The position numbers and the translations under genes were made by a program. Positions 53,401-56,400 of a DNA stretch of 64,000 nucleotides are shown piece by piece (the first letter of the stretch is position 1; each line of letters begins with the position of its first letter). Under the pieces are notes generated by a model. It searched no databases. It saw nothing but the letters and a program-made list of their open reading frames with translations, and had not been told where the DNA came from. The DNA comes from Phragmites australis. Its lineage: Eukaryota > Streptophyta > Magnoliopsida > Poales > Poaceae. The stretch lies in contig NC_084933.1 in the NCBI RefSeq assembly GCF_958298935.1, positions 1,533,001 to 1,597,000 on the forward strand. The letters run 5' to 3'.

Positions 53401-56400
53401 ATGATCAAGGAGGCCGGACGGAGTCAAGTGTGATCCTAGCTGAACACGTGGAGGTCAAGCAAAGCATTGAAGGCAGATGGAGACGGCGTGTTGACAAAGT
53501 CAAGCGAAGGGGATGCCGGTGCAAGTGACAAGGTGGCCCGAGGAATCGGGAGTGGAAGAGACTTACCGGCGGTCAGGATCGCATGACGGAGTACACGTGT
53601 AGACATCGAAGCGCTTGCTTAAGATGTAAGCAAAGCAGTGAGTCACGCTTTGAGAAGCATGCAAACGGTTTCGCGGTTTGGCCTCAAAACTGTGGGAGGA
53701 CTGGAGGAGTATGTGGCACCATCGTGAACCTTCCGTCGAGGCAAAGCTAAGTCGTGAAGACGCCGCGGTCGTCCGATGAATGGAGAAGAAAATAGACCAA
53801 AATACCATCGGTGGTAGGTAGGAGTGCACTACAAGAGAGGGGTATTTTGAAAAAAAACTAGGAAACTTAAGGGTCAAGTTTCCTAGGCCTATAAAAAGAG
53901 GGGTATGGCTAGAGAGAGCTTTGAACCAGCCACTTGAGCCCCCTTGTGCCTCCAATTTAAGAGCCTTAGAGCTAGGATTTTAGAGGAGAGAAGGATGAGT
54001 CCTTAGCCTATATAATAGGTGAGAGTTTTGAGAGATAAATCTTTGTAATCCGCCTAAAATAGGGCTGACCTCTTTGAGTAATTTATTTTATGTTTTTGCA
54101 TATGCTTGAATTCCCCTCCTTCTAGTTTCCCTCTATTGGTTCCCTTGCAAGTTCGCAAGTTTTTCGGTTTTTAGTTTTGATTTTCGTTTTGATTTTTGGG
54201 CTGAAATTTCAGCACCTTGTGAGATCATTCTTCTTGTTGCTAGAGGCATAAAAACTCACATACGAGTGTATGCTCATGGGTCTTGAGTACCATTGCCTCT
54301 AGATCATCAACTTGGAGAAGTTCCTTACCCGAAGATCTTTTCTTTGAGCTGTAGTTTTTCACCTTTGCAGGGTTGTTTTTCTTGATGCTAGTGGCTTAAA
54401 CACTCACATACTCATGTATTTGAGCGGGTCTTGAGTCCCCTTGCCACTAGACTATCATCTTGGAAGATAACCTTGTTCGGTGTCTATCTTATCTAGTTTC
54501 TTTGAAAATTGCGAGTTTTTGTGCACAAAGACACATGAAATGGTCTTGAATGGAACCTATAGTTCATATTCCATCTGTGGAGTCATGTTGCCATGAAAGT
54601 AGTCTTCTTGATTTGTCTCTCTAATTCTTTTGCTTCCGCTTGAGCATTTTGAGGTACGTTGGGTGAGAAATAGGAAAAAACCATCTATTTCGAAAGAAAT
54701 TTGTTGATGCGTATATTCACCCCCCTCTAGTCACCATTCTCGTTCCTACATATGCTCACCAGAAGGTTCATTGTGCTGTCCAAATTAACAAGGCTCAGCA
54801 CAAGGTAGTCGTTTGTGCGTCAATAAAATCCTTGCTTCTGTGGATGTCGACTTCTTTTTTAGTTTTTAGATGCAGAACCCAAATACCTTCTTATCTCTCA
54901 AGTGGAAGAGATTCAATTAGAGTGTTCTTGCGAGTTGCTTTAATTTTCCCTATCTGGTGTTCTTTGCTTGAAGAGACAGTACATCACCACAGTAGGTGCC
55001 TGTTTCACTAATTGGTAGTCCTATATTTGATGAGTGGTTAATTGTTAGTCCTAAATTAGTCTGACCTGCAAAGTAAACCGAACTATAGTCAGTTGCTAAC
55101 TGCTTTTGGGAACTAGCTAGTATGTCATCTTCAAAACTGCTATTTACTAGCACAGGGTACTCGGGTGAACGAGATCTGAATCTTGGTATTATTACATCTA
55201 TGCATTTGTGATTTTGCTATACACCCAGACCTCATGAGCTATTATTCCATATAATCACTTCTTAAACCGAGAGAGGATAATCTCACCATTCAATGGAATT
55301 AGGTGATCATAACCACTTTTGGTGGCAAACCAAACATCCACCGTAAACTTTTGCCAAAAATTTGTCGTAATTATCCAAACAGGCACTGTATGAAATTTGC
55401 CACATCTAACATTAGTTATGACTAAAAACCAAACAGATTGTTTTTGCTACAAATTTAGACGAGCCATAAGTATGACTAACACTAGTCGTGGCAAGTTTAT
55501 TTGTGAACCAAACAGATCCTAATTGTAGCAAGCGAGGACCAAGCTTTTAGAGAGAATTTAACTTTTTACCATACTTAAGAATAGCACCTCATCAAATTGC
55601 ATCCTACCGAAGAGAGACGACTTCTTATTCTTGTACCTCTTTCACCGCTAAACCAGGGGCACCAGTGTCATTTGGCTCTAGTTCTTATCCTACTCCTTTT
55701 TCTCTTGGCTGACTTCCCCATACAACATCGTTGTCGATGGACCTCCCACGTCATCCTGGGCCGAATGCGTGCACCACGACGGGCCTAAACCAACCTGCCG
55801 CCCTACCTCCCATGCCTCTCTATCCACTGTAGCTAAAGGAAGCCACTCGGTTCCTTGCCATAAGATCATCGCCAACCATATTCCTTTCATTTCGTTCCCT
55901 TCCCGATTCACTTTCCTGTTCCCATTTCATTTATTTTCTCTCATCTCCAACATCTTCCCTTCGAGGGGAATTATGAAGGGAAAGAAGAGAGAATCCCGTC
56001 CTGAAAGGAATGATCTTGAAAAATTCCTTCGTGACGGGAACCGTGAAGGAAAACCGTTGAAGCGCTGAAGAAAACGAAAATCCCATCGTAAAGGGATTCT
56101 GGATCCTAAAGGGAAACCGTTGTAGATGGTATAAGAACTCCGCGAAGAGCGCCCCTACAAGGAAGCCATTCTAGTGGGGTGCTCAGCCAACGTTGTGTGC
56201 ATCAGCAAGAAGCCGCTCCTCCTGCTGTACTATCCTCAAGCCAACGCCACCCAGGTAGAGAAACGTCTTGGTCTATTCGTCCCATCTCCTCTGCTACCCG
56301 AAAAATGACTCAAGGAGGAAGAAAGAGAGGGGTAGAAGAGTCCTTATCGAAGTCTTCTCTCTCCAATGGCATTTTCCGCAGTCATGCAATTAAGAAGACT

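Larger units (their letters stand above)
46630..54750 (+). mobile_element. SIRE-like Copia (E), 5'-truncated, with long 3' LTR
   Basis: Order: gag (46651-47397), charged coiled-coil region (47398-47782), second zinc knuckle ([15 protein letters not shown], 48067), protease (48490-48815), integrase (48900-49850), RT (50090-51310), RNase H (51310-51780), a 1.3-kb non-coding spacer, the purine tract AGGGGGAGAT (53131-53140) and a 3' LTR. The large gag with extra coiled-coil, long spacer and 1.6-kb LTR fit the SIRE/Maximus lineage. The 5' LTR and gag start are missing. Stops, a plastid-DNA insertion and lost catalytic residues make it inactive. It is antisense to the host gene in intron 6. Confidence 0.88.
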
